A stretch of 64,000 nt of DNA from Paludibacter sp. (lineage in GTDB: Bacteria > Bacteroidota > Bacteroidia > Bacteroidales > Paludibacteraceae): NCBI GenBank assembly GCA_019163375.1, contig JAFLKK010000003.1, positions 124,001-188,000 of the forward strand. The letters run 5' to 3'. The translations under genes were made by a program, and so were the position numbers. Below the pieces are notes generated by a model, which saw only the letters and a list, made by a program, of their open reading frames with translations, was not told the DNA's origin and ran no database searches. Positions within the stretch are counted from its first letter, which is position 1. Every line of letters starts with the position of its first letter. This document shows positions 9,749-18,420 of this stretch, one piece after another.

Positions 9749-9756
9749 CAAAGATA
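9749..9756 (-). promoter_or_regulatory. Candidate -7 element for pyrB
   Basis: TATCTTTG on the minus strand fits the Bacteroidota -7 consensus TAnnTTTG, with TTTC in place of TTTG about 19 bases upstream. It would start a transcript with a leader of about 250 nt before the pyrB ATG and only a few bases before the leader ORF. Confidence 0.5.
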
Positions 9757-9897
9757 GAGATTTTTTCGCAATAATGAAATAGGAGAATTCGGTTTGTTTT
9801 TGGATAAATGGTGTTTTATGAATTTATTTTTTGAACTAAATGCGAAGTAATCTGTTTTTATGCCGATGTACAGCGCTTTGATTTGTTGTTTTTTGAT

Positions 9898-10494
9898 TTA
9901 CTCTTTGATTTGCAAACCAAATATCTTAGCGAGCTTAGCTGACAATAAACCGGCATCTTGTTTTCGGATGGATAGTTGCATTTCGCATTGATTTTCGAAA
10001 CTTTGACTCGATATTTGAGCATTGGTGTCTTTGATGATACGCATAACTTCGTTCATAAGTACATAGTCAAAGACAATGGAGATGCTTTCGTCGACCGTTT
10101 TTTCACTGACTTCAGCCTGATCAAGTGCATCGGTAGTAGCTTCTTTGTAGGCAACCACAAGTCCGCCGGTTCCAAGCAGAATGCCTCCGAAGTAACGAAC
10201 GACGATGACGAGAATATTGGTCAACTCGCGGGAATTTATTTGTCCTAATATGGGTCGTCCGGCAGTACCCGATGGTTCGCCATCATCATTGGCACGAAAT
10301 TCTTTTCGGTCAGCACCAAGCATATAAGCGTAACAAACGTGGCGAGAGTCGTAATACTCTTTTCGATAGTTTTTTACTATTTCTTTCACTTCGTCAGCAC
10401 TGCTCACCGGGATGGCAAACGACAGAAATTTACTGCCTTTTTCTTTGTAAATTCCTTCGGTGGGAGCAATGATGGTTTTATAAGTGTCGGACAT
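9898..10494 (-). CDS. yigZ: YigZ/IMPACT family protein
   Basis: A 198-residue UPF0029 protein. The N-terminal IMPACT domain shows the signature YDSRHVCYAYMLG, FRANDDGEPSGTAGRPILGQI and VRYFGGILLGTGGLVVAY. The C-terminal part is the smaller DUF1949-type ferredoxin-like domain. Family members are linked to translation regulation in eukaryotes (Impact); the bacterial function is not settled. It stands alone, 400 bp upstream of pyrB and divergent from tRNA-Thr. Confidence 0.92.
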   Translation of the reverse strand: MSDTYKTIIAPTEGIYKEKGSKFLSFAIPVSSADEVKEIVKNYRKEYYDSRHVCYAYMLGADRKEFRANDDGEPSGTAGRPILGQINSRELTNILVIVVRYFGGILLGTGGLVVAYKEATTDALDQAEVSEKTVDESISIVFDYVLMNEVMRIIKDTNAQISSQSFENQCEMQLSIRKQDAGLLSAKLAKIFGLQIKE

Positions 10495-10692
10495 GATTTT
10501 TATTGTGCAAATTGTGCCAATCTGCTTGTTCGTTTATTGAATTGTTGCAAAAGTACTATTTTGAATTTGAAAAACAGAAGGAAATAAAAATACATTTTTG
10601 CCTGATATATCATTTCAGAAGCCTAAAAAGATGTATATTTGTATGCAATTTTGAATTTGGAATTACTAAATATACAAATACTAAATGTTTTG

Positions 10693-10765
10693 GCCTCTTT
10701 AGCTCAGTTGGTAGAGCAATTCATTCGTAATGAATAGGTCGCGGGTTCGAGTCCCATGAGAGGCT
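10693..10765 (+). tRNA. tRNA-Thr (anticodon CGT)
   Basis: A 73-nt tRNA with acceptor GCCTCTT pairing with the GAGAGGC end, D-arm GCTCAGTTGGTAGAGC, and anticodon arm ATTCA-TTCGTAA-TGAAT with anticodon CGT. The T-arm contains GGTTCGAGTCC. No CCA is encoded, unlike the serine tRNA in this window. A run of Ts follows directly and could serve as terminator. Confidence 0.95.
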
Positions 10766-10811
10766 CTTTTTTAATCGATAATTCACAAATAATAATTCAT
10801 AATTGTTTCTT

Positions 10812-11159
10812 ATGTTCATGTTTCAAACAGGTTTGTTGGCTACTTTTATCCCTGAGGTTCTCATGGTGATAGGGTACTTGGTATGCCTTTTTGTTTCGAA
10901 CCCTACCACTGAAAGTAAAACGGCATCCGTAAATGCAACTGTTGTTCAGTCTGCAAGCATTGAACGGGTTCAGTCTTCTACCTATTCGGTAAGTACGAGC
11001 GATTTTATGTTTGTGGAGCAGCCTGTAGTTGTTGATGTGGCTCCACCCCTCTATTGTTCAACTGAACCTGCTTCCCCGTTTTTAGAACCGTACTTCCAAC
11101 TGTCCGGCAGTCTGTCGTATGTTCAGTTTTCTCGTCCTCCTCCCGTTTTTATTGTCTAA
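10812..11159 (+). CDS. Small membrane-anchored protein upstream of a TonB receptor
   Basis: About 115 residues from the ATG at 10812 (another at 10818; an upstream TTG is less likely). A strongly hydrophobic N-terminal helix (LLATFIPEVLMVIGYLVCLF) is followed by a Ser/Thr/Val-rich region and a short Pro-rich end (FSRPPPVFIV). I recognise no domain. It lies 46 bp after tRNA-Thr and 114 bp before the TonB-dependent receptor in the same direction, so the two may be functionally linked. It could be an inner-membrane accessory protein; this is inference from context only. Confidence 0.55.
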   Translation: MFMFQTGLLATFIPEVLMVIGYLVCLFVSNPTTESKTASVNATVVQSASIERVQSSTYSVSTSDFMFVEQPVVVDVAPPLYCSTEPASPFLEPYFQLSGSLSYVQFSRPPPVFIV

Positions 11160-11273
11160 AAATAAAATTCCCCGATTATTTTAATCTGCTGTAAACAAAA
11201 GTTCTATCAGCGAATTTTTACGTTATTTCCAATAGCGTAAATCAAACCTATTCAATATTTAGATACAAAAAAA

Positions 11274-13514
11274 ATGAGAAAACAATTTTTTATACTTGTA
11301 TTTGCAGTGTTTTGCTCCACATTAATGGCTCAACAGCAAGCAGATTCAACCAAAATGGTTCAATTGGAAGAAGTAATTGTGAGTTCACTGAAAGAAACCT
11401 CACCTCAGCAAACACCGCTCTCCTCAACCACACTTAGTGCTGGAAAAATTGCAGCAACACAAATCACTTCTATCAGAGATTTAAGTGGGCAGGTGCCTAA
11501 CTTTTTTATTCCCAACTACGGTTCTTCCATGTCCACTACCTCGTACATTCGTGGAATCGGATCTCGAAATAGTGGGCAATCTATGGCATTGTACGTAGAT
11601 AATGTGCCTTATTTCGATAAATCAACTTTCGATTTTGACTTCTATGATATCAGGCAAATTGAAGTGCTGCGTGGTGCACAGGGAACGCTTTATGGCCGCA
11701 ATGCCGAAGGTGGAATTGTGAATATTTACACGCTTTCACCCTTGAGTTATCAGGGAACAAAACTCTCGGTGAATGTGGGAAACTATGGTTTGGTGGGTGA
11801 AAAACTGGCGCATTATAGCAAGTTGGGGGATAACTTTGGGTATGCTATAAGTGGCTATTATAACCATGATGACGGTTTTTTTACGAATAAATTTACGAAC
11901 CAATCGGCTGATGCAAGTACTTCGGCCGGTGGTAGAGTGAAACTTGACTGGAATATTAGTCCAAGTTTCAAAGCGCAATATTCTACGAATTTCGATTATG
12001 TTAGTCAGGATGCATTCCCTTATGGTGCTTATAGTCGAACAACGGGAGTTACAGCGCAACCCGACTTCAATGACCCGGGTTCTTATAAGCGTAATATGCT
12101 TACCAATAGTTTGTTTTTGCAATATAAAACATCAAACTGGACATTGAGTTCTATTTCTTCTCACCAGTATTTCAAGGACGAGATGAAAATGGATAATGAC
12201 TTCACTACTATGTCATTTTTTACTATTGAGCAAGCTCAAAAGCAAAATGCGTTTAACGAAGAGTTGATTTTGAAATCTAATTCGACAAATAATTATCAAT
12301 GGAGTTTTGGTGCTACCGGCTTTGTTCAACAGTTGGATAACAATGCACCGGTGGAATTAAAAAGTGATGCGATCAAATACATCCTCCAACCGTCGTTCAC
12401 TAAAATGGGAATGACCATTACCGATCAAACCCTGAGAACGCCGGGACAGTACAATACAAAAACAAGTGGAGGAGCCCTTTTTCATCAATCCACTTACAAT
12501 AACTTTTTGGTGGATGGACTTTCTGTAACAGGTGGTTTGCGTGTTGATTACGAAAAAATTGACCTTGATTACAACACGGGAAGTGCCATGCACATTAAAA
12601 TGGGACCAACTACCTATTTATTTGCCGATACGCTGAAGAACAACTTATCCATTCATTTTTCGGAATTATTGCCTAAAGTAGCCTTGAAATATGAATGGAG
12701 CAACCGCCAATTTGTGTATGCCAATGTTTCGCGGGGGTATAAGGCGGGAGGTTACAACGTTCAAATGTTTGCCGATTTGGTTGACAAAGGACTTCAAAAT
12801 CCTGCTGCAAGAACGAAGCAAGCTGTGATGGACGCTATTTCGTACAAACCGGAATACAGTTGGAATTATGAAATTGGTGGACAATGTCTGACGTTTGATA
12901 ATCATTTAAAAACTTCGATTTCTATATTTTATAGCGATTTAAGTAATCTGCAACTCACGCAGTTTGTTCCATCAGGGTTCGGTCGCAAGATTTCAAATGC
13001 TGGTGCAGCTGTTAGTAAAGGAGTGGAAGTGTCGTTGGATGCTAATATTGGTGCAGGATTCAGTGCTGCCTTGAACTATGGATATGCCAATGCAAGCTTT
13101 ACCACGTACACCGACTCGGTGAAAATTACCGATCCGGTAACGCATAAAGTGACGTATGCACAGGTGAATTATAAAGGGAATCATGTGCCTTATGCTCCGC
13201 AAAATACACTTAGTGCAAGTGTCGGTTTTGAGCATAATTTCAAAAATACCTTTATTGATCATTTGATGGCTACCGTGCAATATGTTGGTGTGGGGAAAAT
13301 CTACTGGACGGAAGCGAATGACATAGCACAGGATTTTTACTCACAGGTAAACGCCAAAGTGGCTGTGAATAAAGGTGGACTTGGATTGGAGTTTTGGGTG
13401 AAGAATCTATTCGATACCAAATACAATGCATTCTATTTCAATGCGTCGGGTAGCGAGTTCTTCCAACAGGGAAAACCTATGCAATTGGGTGCAACCTTGA
13501 AATTTGAATTCTAG
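11274..13514 (+). CDS. TonB-dependent outer-membrane receptor, without SusD partner
   Basis: The 746-residue protein has a signal peptide (about 1-19, ending LMAQ) and a TonB-box-like stretch (LEEVIVSS). The plug domain contains SYIRGIGSRNSG, YVDNVPY and the VLRGAQGTLYGRNAEGGIVNI block, and a long beta-barrel ends in LKFEF with the usual terminal Phe. It lacks the N-terminal carboxypeptidase-like domain found in the other two receptors here and has no SusD-like or DUF4249 neighbour, which makes an iron-siderophore, vitamin or small-ligand substrate more likely than a large glycan. The substrate cannot be told from sequence. A strong terminator follows at 13532-13577. Confidence 0.9.
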   Translation: MRKQFFILVFAVFCSTLMAQQQADSTKMVQLEEVIVSSLKETSPQQTPLSSTTLSAGKIAATQITSIRDLSGQVPNFFIPNYGSSMSTTSYIRGIGSRNSGQSMALYVDNVPYFDKSTFDFDFYDIRQIEVLRGAQGTLYGRNAEGGIVNIYTLSPLSYQGTKLSVNVGNYGLVGEKLAHYSKLGDNFGYAISGYYNHDDGFFTNKFTNQSADASTSAGGRVKLDWNISPSFKAQYSTNFDYVSQDAFPYGAYSRTTGVTAQPDFNDPGSYKRNMLTNSLFLQYKTSNWTLSSISSHQYFKDEMKMDNDFTTMSFFTIEQAQKQNAFNEELILKSNSTNNYQWSFGATGFVQQLDNNAPVELKSDAIKYILQPSFTKMGMTITDQTLRTPGQYNTKTSGGALFHQSTYNNFLVDGLSVTGGLRVDYEKIDLDYNTGSAMHIKMGPTTYLFADTLKNNLSIHFSELLPKVALKYEWSNRQFVYANVSRGYKAGGYNVQMFADLVDKGLQNPAARTKQAVMDAISYKPEYSWNYEIGGQCLTFDNHLKTSISIFYSDLSNLQLTQFVPSGFGRKISNAGAAVSKGVEVSLDANIGAGFSAALNYGYANASFTTYTDSVKITDPVTHKVTYAQVNYKGNHVPYAPQNTLSASVGFEHNFKNTFIDHLMATVQYVGVGKIYWTEANDIAQDFYSQVNAKVAVNKGGLGLEFWVKNLFDTKYNAFYFNASGSEFFQQGKPMQLGATLKFEF

Positions 13515-13531
13515 TTTTAATCGGATACTCT

Positions 13532-13577
13532 AAAAAAGCAGGCTGAACTTCTATAATGATGTTCAGCCTGTTTTTTT
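13532..13577. terminator. Bidirectional terminator between convergent genes
   Basis: Perfect 10-bp arms CAGGCTGAAC (13539-13548) and GTTCAGCCTG (13561-13570) are flanked by an A-run on the left and a T-run on the right. It serves both the receptor gene (+) and the TIGR02757 gene (-). Confidence 0.85.
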
Positions 13578-14385
13578 ATTGTCCAATTGTTTCTTTCCCT
13601 TCAAAAACACCTATACCGAACAATGCAAAATCGTATTTGATGGGATCAACGGCATCGAAAGAGCGCAGTACAGCCGTAATTTCTTCCACAGCTTTCCAGT
13701 CGTTTTGTTTCCGGTTGAGCAGGCCGTAAGCTCTGGCTACATCACCTGTATGCACATCGAGTGGTAGCATAAGTGCCGAAGTGGGAATATCTTTCCATAA
13801 GCCAAAATCAACCTCGTTTTCATCCTCCCTGATCATCCAACGAAGGAACATATTAAGTCGTTTTGCCGACGAATTAGCGGATACATCCGACAGATGTTTG
13901 CGAACATGTGTATCGTGCGGCAGCGACAAGAAGATATTCCGAAAATGCTGTAAGGCTCCAAATGCTGTGAAAGTAGTCCGATAACCGTCGGTAAAAACGG
14001 TCTCTAATCCGCCATGATAGGTATACATATTTTTTAAGGACTCGAGAAAGAAAAGACAGTCGTTGCCGTTGAAGGTGCGGTGAACAAAGCGTTTCAGCCG
14101 TTCGACATCTGTATTTTCATTCGAAGAAAATGAATTTTCCATTATAAAATCATATGGAGCATTGTCCATAATGTCCATCAGGCGGTTGGCATTGTTGATA
14201 ATGCTTTTACGCTGTCCCCACGAGATGGTGGCAGTAAGAAAACCGGCAATCTCTATATCTTCCTTTCGCGAAAAGCGCCGTGGAATTTGAATAGGGTCGG
14301 AGTCGATAAAATCTAGGCGATTGTACAGAAGTACTCTGTCGTCCAGGAGTCGTTTGATGTCGTTGTTATTTGTTGGTTGGGTCAT
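13576..14385 (-). CDS. TIGR02757 (DUF2400) family protein
   Basis: A 269-residue cytosolic protein matching the TIGR02757 family, with the conserved stretches FIDSDPIQIPRRFS, EIAGFLTATISWGQR and LPLDVHTGDVARAYGL. The motif pattern with a late Asp and helical composition recalls the HhH-GPD DNA-glycosylase-like fold, but the family has no established activity. Its start overlaps the end of the lipoate-ligase-like gene by 20 bases, so the two are co-translated. The function stays unknown. Confidence 0.8.
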   Translation of the reverse strand: MTQPTNNNDIKRLLDDRVLLYNRLDFIDSDPIQIPRRFSRKEDIEIAGFLTATISWGQRKSIINNANRLMDIMDNAPYDFIMENSFSSNENTDVERLKRFVHRTFNGNDCLFFLESLKNMYTYHGGLETVFTDGYRTTFTAFGALQHFRNIFLSLPHDTHVRKHLSDVSANSSAKRLNMFLRWMIREDENEVDFGLWKDIPTSALMLPLDVHTGDVARAYGLLNRKQNDWKAVEEITAVLRSFDAVDPIKYDFALFGIGVFEGKETIGQ

Positions 14386-15001
14386 TCGTTGATATATGAG
14401 TAAGTGAAGCCTCTTCCATACTTTGCATAATGAGGTTTGTTAATTGATGGTAATCCGGCGTATATCCTTTTTCTTTAAGCGATGTCACAAAATCGGTATG
14501 CTTTCGCCCCTGACGGTAATCGGGTTCTTTCGTAGGGTGTTTCAAATATTTTTCGAAGGTAGATGCCGGTTCAGCCAGATTGAGCACGGCGTGGTACAGC
14601 AAGCTATCTTTATTGCGGTAGATGGACGAGCCCAAAATCTTTTTACCATCAATGGCAATATCGGAAATTCCTCTCAACGAAAGATCATGTATGCCGGCTT
14701 TTTCAAGTGCCGAAATAATCAATCTGTTAGTTTTCAAAAAAATATCTTTCGGCTGTAACTCTTTGGGATTGGAGTAAACAACTGAAATAATCAGGTTGTC
14801 GGGCGTAAGCATCACAGTTTGTCCACCCGACGGCCTTTTGAGCACAGTGATGCCATCCAGAAGCACTCTTTCTAAAAACAATGATTCATCCGCCCGATTG
14901 GATGCCCCCAAAACTATATAGGTTTTGTCGGGAATCCAAATCAGAAATGGCTTGGTTTTATCCTCAAGCAATTGGATATCGGGAAGGTTATAATCGGTCA
15001 T
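14366..15001 (-). CDS. Lipoate-protein ligase A-like protein
   Basis: A 211-residue protein of the biotin/lipoate ligase fold. The lipoate-binding RPSGGQTV is at residues 56-63 and the catalytic-lysine loop DIAIDGKKILGSS around 114-126. It is shorter than E. coli LplA, lacking its C-terminal accessory domain. Such proteins attach lipoate or octanoyl groups to E2 and GcvH proteins. Placed behind the E1-E2-E3 genes on the same strand, it very probably lipoylates K43 of the E2 encoded at 17.1-18.4 kb. Transfer from ACP versus ATP-dependent ligation cannot be decided here. Confidence 0.82.
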   Translation of the reverse strand: MTDYNLPDIQLLEDKTKPFLIWIPDKTYIVLGASNRADESLFLERVLLDGITVLKRPSGGQTVMLTPDNLIISVVYSNPKELQPKDIFLKTNRLIISALEKAGIHDLSLRGISDIAIDGKKILGSSIYRNKDSLLYHAVLNLAEPASTFEKYLKHPTKEPDYRQGRKHTDFVTSLKEKGYTPDYHQLTNLIMQSMEEASLTHISTNDPTNK

Positions 15002-15246
15002 TTAAATATGTAAGCAAATTAATTGTTAATCCAACAATTTTGCACTTAAGTAAGTCGTATTTATTATTGATATATTTCTTAATTCTTTATGTTTTCAGAC
15101 CACCAATCCGTCAGCCGACGGAGGCTTAAGAGTGCGTCAAAGAAATGATTTGATATAAAAATAAATGTTAGAAACTACGTCTTTAAGCCACCATTTGGGG
15201 GTTTGGGGGTCATAACCAAAACATATCATTAAATAATATTGATTAC

Positions 15247-15540
15247 TTTAGTGTGCAACAGACCAAGATGTCTCTGCAGTCTACAAATAGTTCTATGCAG
15301 AGCTCCGATACCTCATTGCAGCACCCAAATATGCCATTGTAACATGCAAAGACGTCATTACAGTACTCAGATATGTCATTGAAACATACTAAGACCTTAT
15401 TGCAGCACTCGAATATGTCTCTGCAACATACAAAGACCTCATTACAACACTCGAATATGTCATTGTAACATACTAAGACCTCAATACAGCACTCAAATAT
15501 GTCATTGTAACACGCAAAGACGTCAATGCAGCATCTGAAA
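15247..15540. repeat. 21-bp tandem array, 14 units, downstream of lpdA
   Basis: Fourteen units of exactly 21 bp, without an indel, alternate between two types. Type A is close to ATGTCATTGTAACATACTAAG and type B to ACCTCATTGCAGCACTCGAAT, giving a 42-bp higher order. The clearest units are 15331-15519; the ends (15247-15309) are more diverged. The array ends 4 bp before the lpdA stop codon, so on the minus strand it forms the start of the lpdA 3' untranslated region. The rest of the gap, 15002-15246, shows only a G-rich stretch (near 15195-15210). Confidence 0.9.
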
Positions 15541-15544
15541 GGAG

Positions 15545-16891
15545 TTATTTATCAATTGCCTTATCGAAAGCATCGAACCCGGCTTCCATAAATATCTCCG
15601 AAACGGTTGGATGAGCATGTATAGTATTCGCCACATCGTAAACGGTGCCGTCAAAGGTCATAAATGCACTTGCTTCGGAAATCATGTCGGTAGCATTTGC
15701 CGCAACTATCTGAACGCCGAGAACAGTTCCATATTTTTTATCGGAAAGCATGCGTATATATCCCTCGGTATTCCCTTCTATCATGGCTTTTGCATTTGCC
15801 GATAAGGGAAACTCCGTAACTTTAAACGAAATTTCCTTGTTATTAAGTTCTTGCTCGGTCATTCCAATTTGAGAAACTTCCGGAACGGTATACATGTTGA
15901 TAGGATAATTTGATGTGTTGAAACGTTTTTTTATGCCCTTGATAGTATTTATAACGTGAATTCCTTGTGCCGAAGCTATATGTGCCACAAAACTTTTACC
16001 ACTCACATCGCCGATAGCATACACACCATCGACATTTGTCTCAAATTTATCATTTGTCTTTATAAATCCGCGCTCGGTAAGTTCTAGCGGAGTTTCGCTT
16101 TCGGGGATAATAGCCTTACGCGAATTACAGTTGACCAGCAAATCGCATTTAATTTTTGAATTGCCAATGTAAAGTTCGCCGTTCTCAAATTTCTCGGGAT
16201 AAGCATCCACTATCAACTCAATTTCTTCCGTTTTGAGTTTCTGTGTTACGTACTTGATTAAATGCTCGTCCAGTCCCACCATAAAATAATCGCTGTTGGC
16301 AATGAGCGTCACTTTTTTGTCGATAAGTTTGAAGAACTGCGCTATTTCTACCGACGAAATATGATTGCCGGTAACCACAATATTCTTTGGAATTTCAGTG
16401 AGCGAAAACATATTTTCCACTTCAACAATGGGTGCATTTTCCAACTTCTTATCCATCGCCTTTGGTTTAGAACCGGTAGCAATAATGATGTGTTTAGCGC
16501 TTATTTTCTTCCCGTCAACAGTCACCGAATGATCCGATCCGATCACTGCATTGCCCGAAATCATGTCTACTCCGTTTTTATTGAGCAGATAACTTACGCC
16601 CGACCCAAGTTTGCCCGATATTTTTTTCGATCGTGCTTTTACTTTCTCCCAATTAAAAGTGAGGTTATGTTCGAAGATGCCATCGATGCCAAACTCGTCG
16701 GCATGTTTTATTTTGTCGAATAACTTAGCGCTTTCGAGTAATGCTTTTGTAGGGATGCAACCCCACTGGAGGCACATGCCGCCAATGTATTTTTTTTCTA
16801 CAATGGCGGTTTTCAACCCAACTTGTCCTGCTCTGATGGCAGCAACATAACCGGCAGGGCCGGCACCGATAATTATCACATCGTATTCCAT
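15545..16891 (-). CDS. lpdA: Dihydrolipoyl dehydrogenase (E3)
   Basis: A 448-residue flavoprotein that reoxidises the dihydrolipoyl group of E2 with NAD. The FAD-binding GAGPAG starts at residue 9, and the redox disulfide is C40/C45 in GGMCLQWGCIPTK. A second Rossmann motif lies in the middle, the TxxVYAIGDV-type segment (VDGVYAIGDVSG) follows, and the C-terminal HAHPTVSE carries the catalytic His-Glu pair. I chose the ATG at 16891 (MEYDVIIIGAG); the 26-residue upstream extension is non-conserved and reads through intergenic DNA. It follows E2 after a 216-bp gap and precedes the 21-bp array. Confidence 0.94.
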   Translation of the reverse strand: MEYDVIIIGAGPAGYVAAIRAGQVGLKTAIVEKKYIGGMCLQWGCIPTKALLESAKLFDKIKHADEFGIDGIFEHNLTFNWEKVKARSKKISGKLGSGVSYLLNKNGVDMISGNAVIGSDHSVTVDGKKISAKHIIIATGSKPKAMDKKLENAPIVEVENMFSLTEIPKNIVVTGNHISSVEIAQFFKLIDKKVTLIANSDYFMVGLDEHLIKYVTQKLKTEEIELIVDAYPEKFENGELYIGNSKIKCDLLVNCNSRKAIIPESETPLELTERGFIKTNDKFETNVDGVYAIGDVSGKSFVAHIASAQGIHVINTIKGIKKRFNTSNYPINMYTVPEVSQIGMTEQELNNKEISFKVTEFPLSANAKAMIEGNTEGYIRMLSDKKYGTVLGVQIVAANATDMISEASAFMTFDGTVYDVANTIHAHPTVSEIFMEAGFDAFDKAIDK

Positions 16892-17107
16892 GGTTCTTGT
16901 TTTGATTTGTGAATTATATATCAATGTCGTTAAATTAGGCACACAGAATACACCGATTGTACAGAACAAGTACAGATATATTTTCTACAGTAAAATATAG
17001 TTGATAATGTACATTTTAAATAGCATTTCTTCTCTGTGTTTCTCTATCTTCTCTGCGTGCTCTGTGTGCGAATTCTTATCTAAACGGCATTGAATTACAT
17101 GTTTATT

Positions 17108-18409
17108 TTATTCCATCAGCAATAGCATTGGATCAGAAAGATACTCCATAATGCTGTTTACAAACCGGGATGCTTCGCCTCCGTCCACTATCCGATGATC
17201 AACCGAAAGCGATAGTGGCAATACATTTCCGGCTACTACCTGATCATTTTTTATGACCGGTTTCTTCACTATCCGGCCAATGCCCAATATTCCAGCTTGC
17301 GGATAATTGATAACAGGAGTGGCAAAAATACCGCCAATAGAACCATAGTTGGTAAGCGTAAATGTACCATCCTTCATGTCGTCCATAGTGAGTTTTCTAT
17401 CTCGTGCTTTATCTGACAACAGCATGATTTCATGAGCAATTTGCATGATCGATAGTTGATCGGCATTTCTGATAACCGGAACTACCAGCCCTTCGGGAGT
17501 ATCAATGGCAATGGCAATATTATAATAGTTTTTGAAAATCATTCTGTCGTTCTCCATATCCATCTGCGAGTTCAGCTGTCGATGCTTTTTAAGGGCATGA
17601 ACAGTTGCTTTCACAATGAAAGAAAGATAGGTAAGTTTGATATCCTTCTCGGCATACTTGTGCTTGAATTTATCCCGAATTTTCATCAAATCACTAATTT
17701 CAACCTCTTCGAAAAGCGTCATATGTGCTGTGCTCTGTTTGGAATTCAGCATATTTTTGGCAATGGCTTTTCTGATTTGCGAAAGCGCTTCGTAGGTATA
17801 TGCTTCGGCGGGTTGAATGGGTGTAAACGGTTCGGCTTTTTGTTTTACATCGGCTGCACGTTTCGCTGGTTGATGGTTTTGAATGTCTTCCTTCGTTACC
17901 CTTCCCGATGGTCCAGTGCCTTTAATGGCATTTATATCAATATTTAAGTCCTTTGCCATGGCACGCGCAAGCGGGGTAGCTAATACTTTTGAAATTGATT
18001 TTTCTTCCGTTTTTGGTTTCGAAGATCCCTCATCACTCGCTGCCAGATAAGCATTTTTACCCGCCAGTTCCATAGTGCCCACAACTCCGGCACCTTCTTC
18101 TTCATCACCCTCTTTGGGTTCTGCTTTTTCCGGTTCTTTAGTTTCGGCCACAGCTGCAGCGCCCAATACGCCTTCAATCTCAATTTCTACCAACGGACTC
18201 CCAACTTTGATTGTTTCGCCTACGCTACCGAATATCTCAACGATAGTGCCCGTTTTGGGAGATGGAATATCGGTTACAATCTTGTCGGTTTCCATGTTCA
18301 CAAGAGCCTGTCCGGCTTTTACTGCCTGTCCTTTTACAACATGCCATTCGAGGATGGTACCTTCTTCAAGGCCTTCACCTATATCCGGAAAATTAAAAAT
18401 ATATCTCAT
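17108..18409 (-). CDS. Dihydrolipoamide acyltransferase (E2) of a 2-oxoacid dehydrogenase complex
   Basis: A 433-residue E2 with one lipoyl domain (about 1-80, lipoylated K43 in METDKIV), a charged Ala/Glu/Pro linker (81-140), and a peripheral-subunit-binding domain (141-177, LATPLARAMAKDLNID). The C-terminal acyltransferase domain has the active-site motif DHRIVDGG (H405, D409). It transfers the acyl group from E1 to CoA. A single lipoyl domain and two-chain E1 fit either a pyruvate or branched-chain 2-oxoacid complex; I cannot separate these by eye. It sits 11 bp after the E1 beta gene. Confidence 0.93.
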   Translation of the reverse strand: MRYIFNFPDIGEGLEEGTILEWHVVKGQAVKAGQALVNMETDKIVTDIPSPKTGTIVEIFGSVGETIKVGSPLVEIEIEGVLGAAAVAETKEPEKAEPKEGDEEEGAGVVGTMELAGKNAYLAASDEGSSKPKTEEKSISKVLATPLARAMAKDLNIDINAIKGTGPSGRVTKEDIQNHQPAKRAADVKQKAEPFTPIQPAEAYTYEALSQIRKAIAKNMLNSKQSTAHMTLFEEVEISDLMKIRDKFKHKYAEKDIKLTYLSFIVKATVHALKKHRQLNSQMDMENDRMIFKNYYNIAIAIDTPEGLVVPVIRNADQLSIMQIAHEIMLLSDKARDRKLTMDDMKDGTFTLTNYGSIGGIFATPVINYPQAGILGIGRIVKKPVIKNDQVVAGNVLPLSLSVDHRIVDGGEASRFVNSIMEYLSDPMLLLME

Positions 18410-18420
18410 GGTGTTGTAAT

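Noticed and set aside
15247-15540. CRISPR array
   Set aside because: Units are contiguous 21-mers with no variable spacers between conserved repeats, and no cas genes are present.
16892-16969. 26-residue N-terminal extension of lipoamide dehydrogenase
   Set aside because: The FAD-binding domain begins directly at MEYDVIIIGAG; the extension has neither targeting signal nor family conservation.
17020-17080. Repeat-like TTCTCTGTGTTTCTCT stretch between E2 and lpdA
   Set aside because: A low-complexity CTCTGTG string, with no second copy in the window and no clear structure; not enough to call an element.
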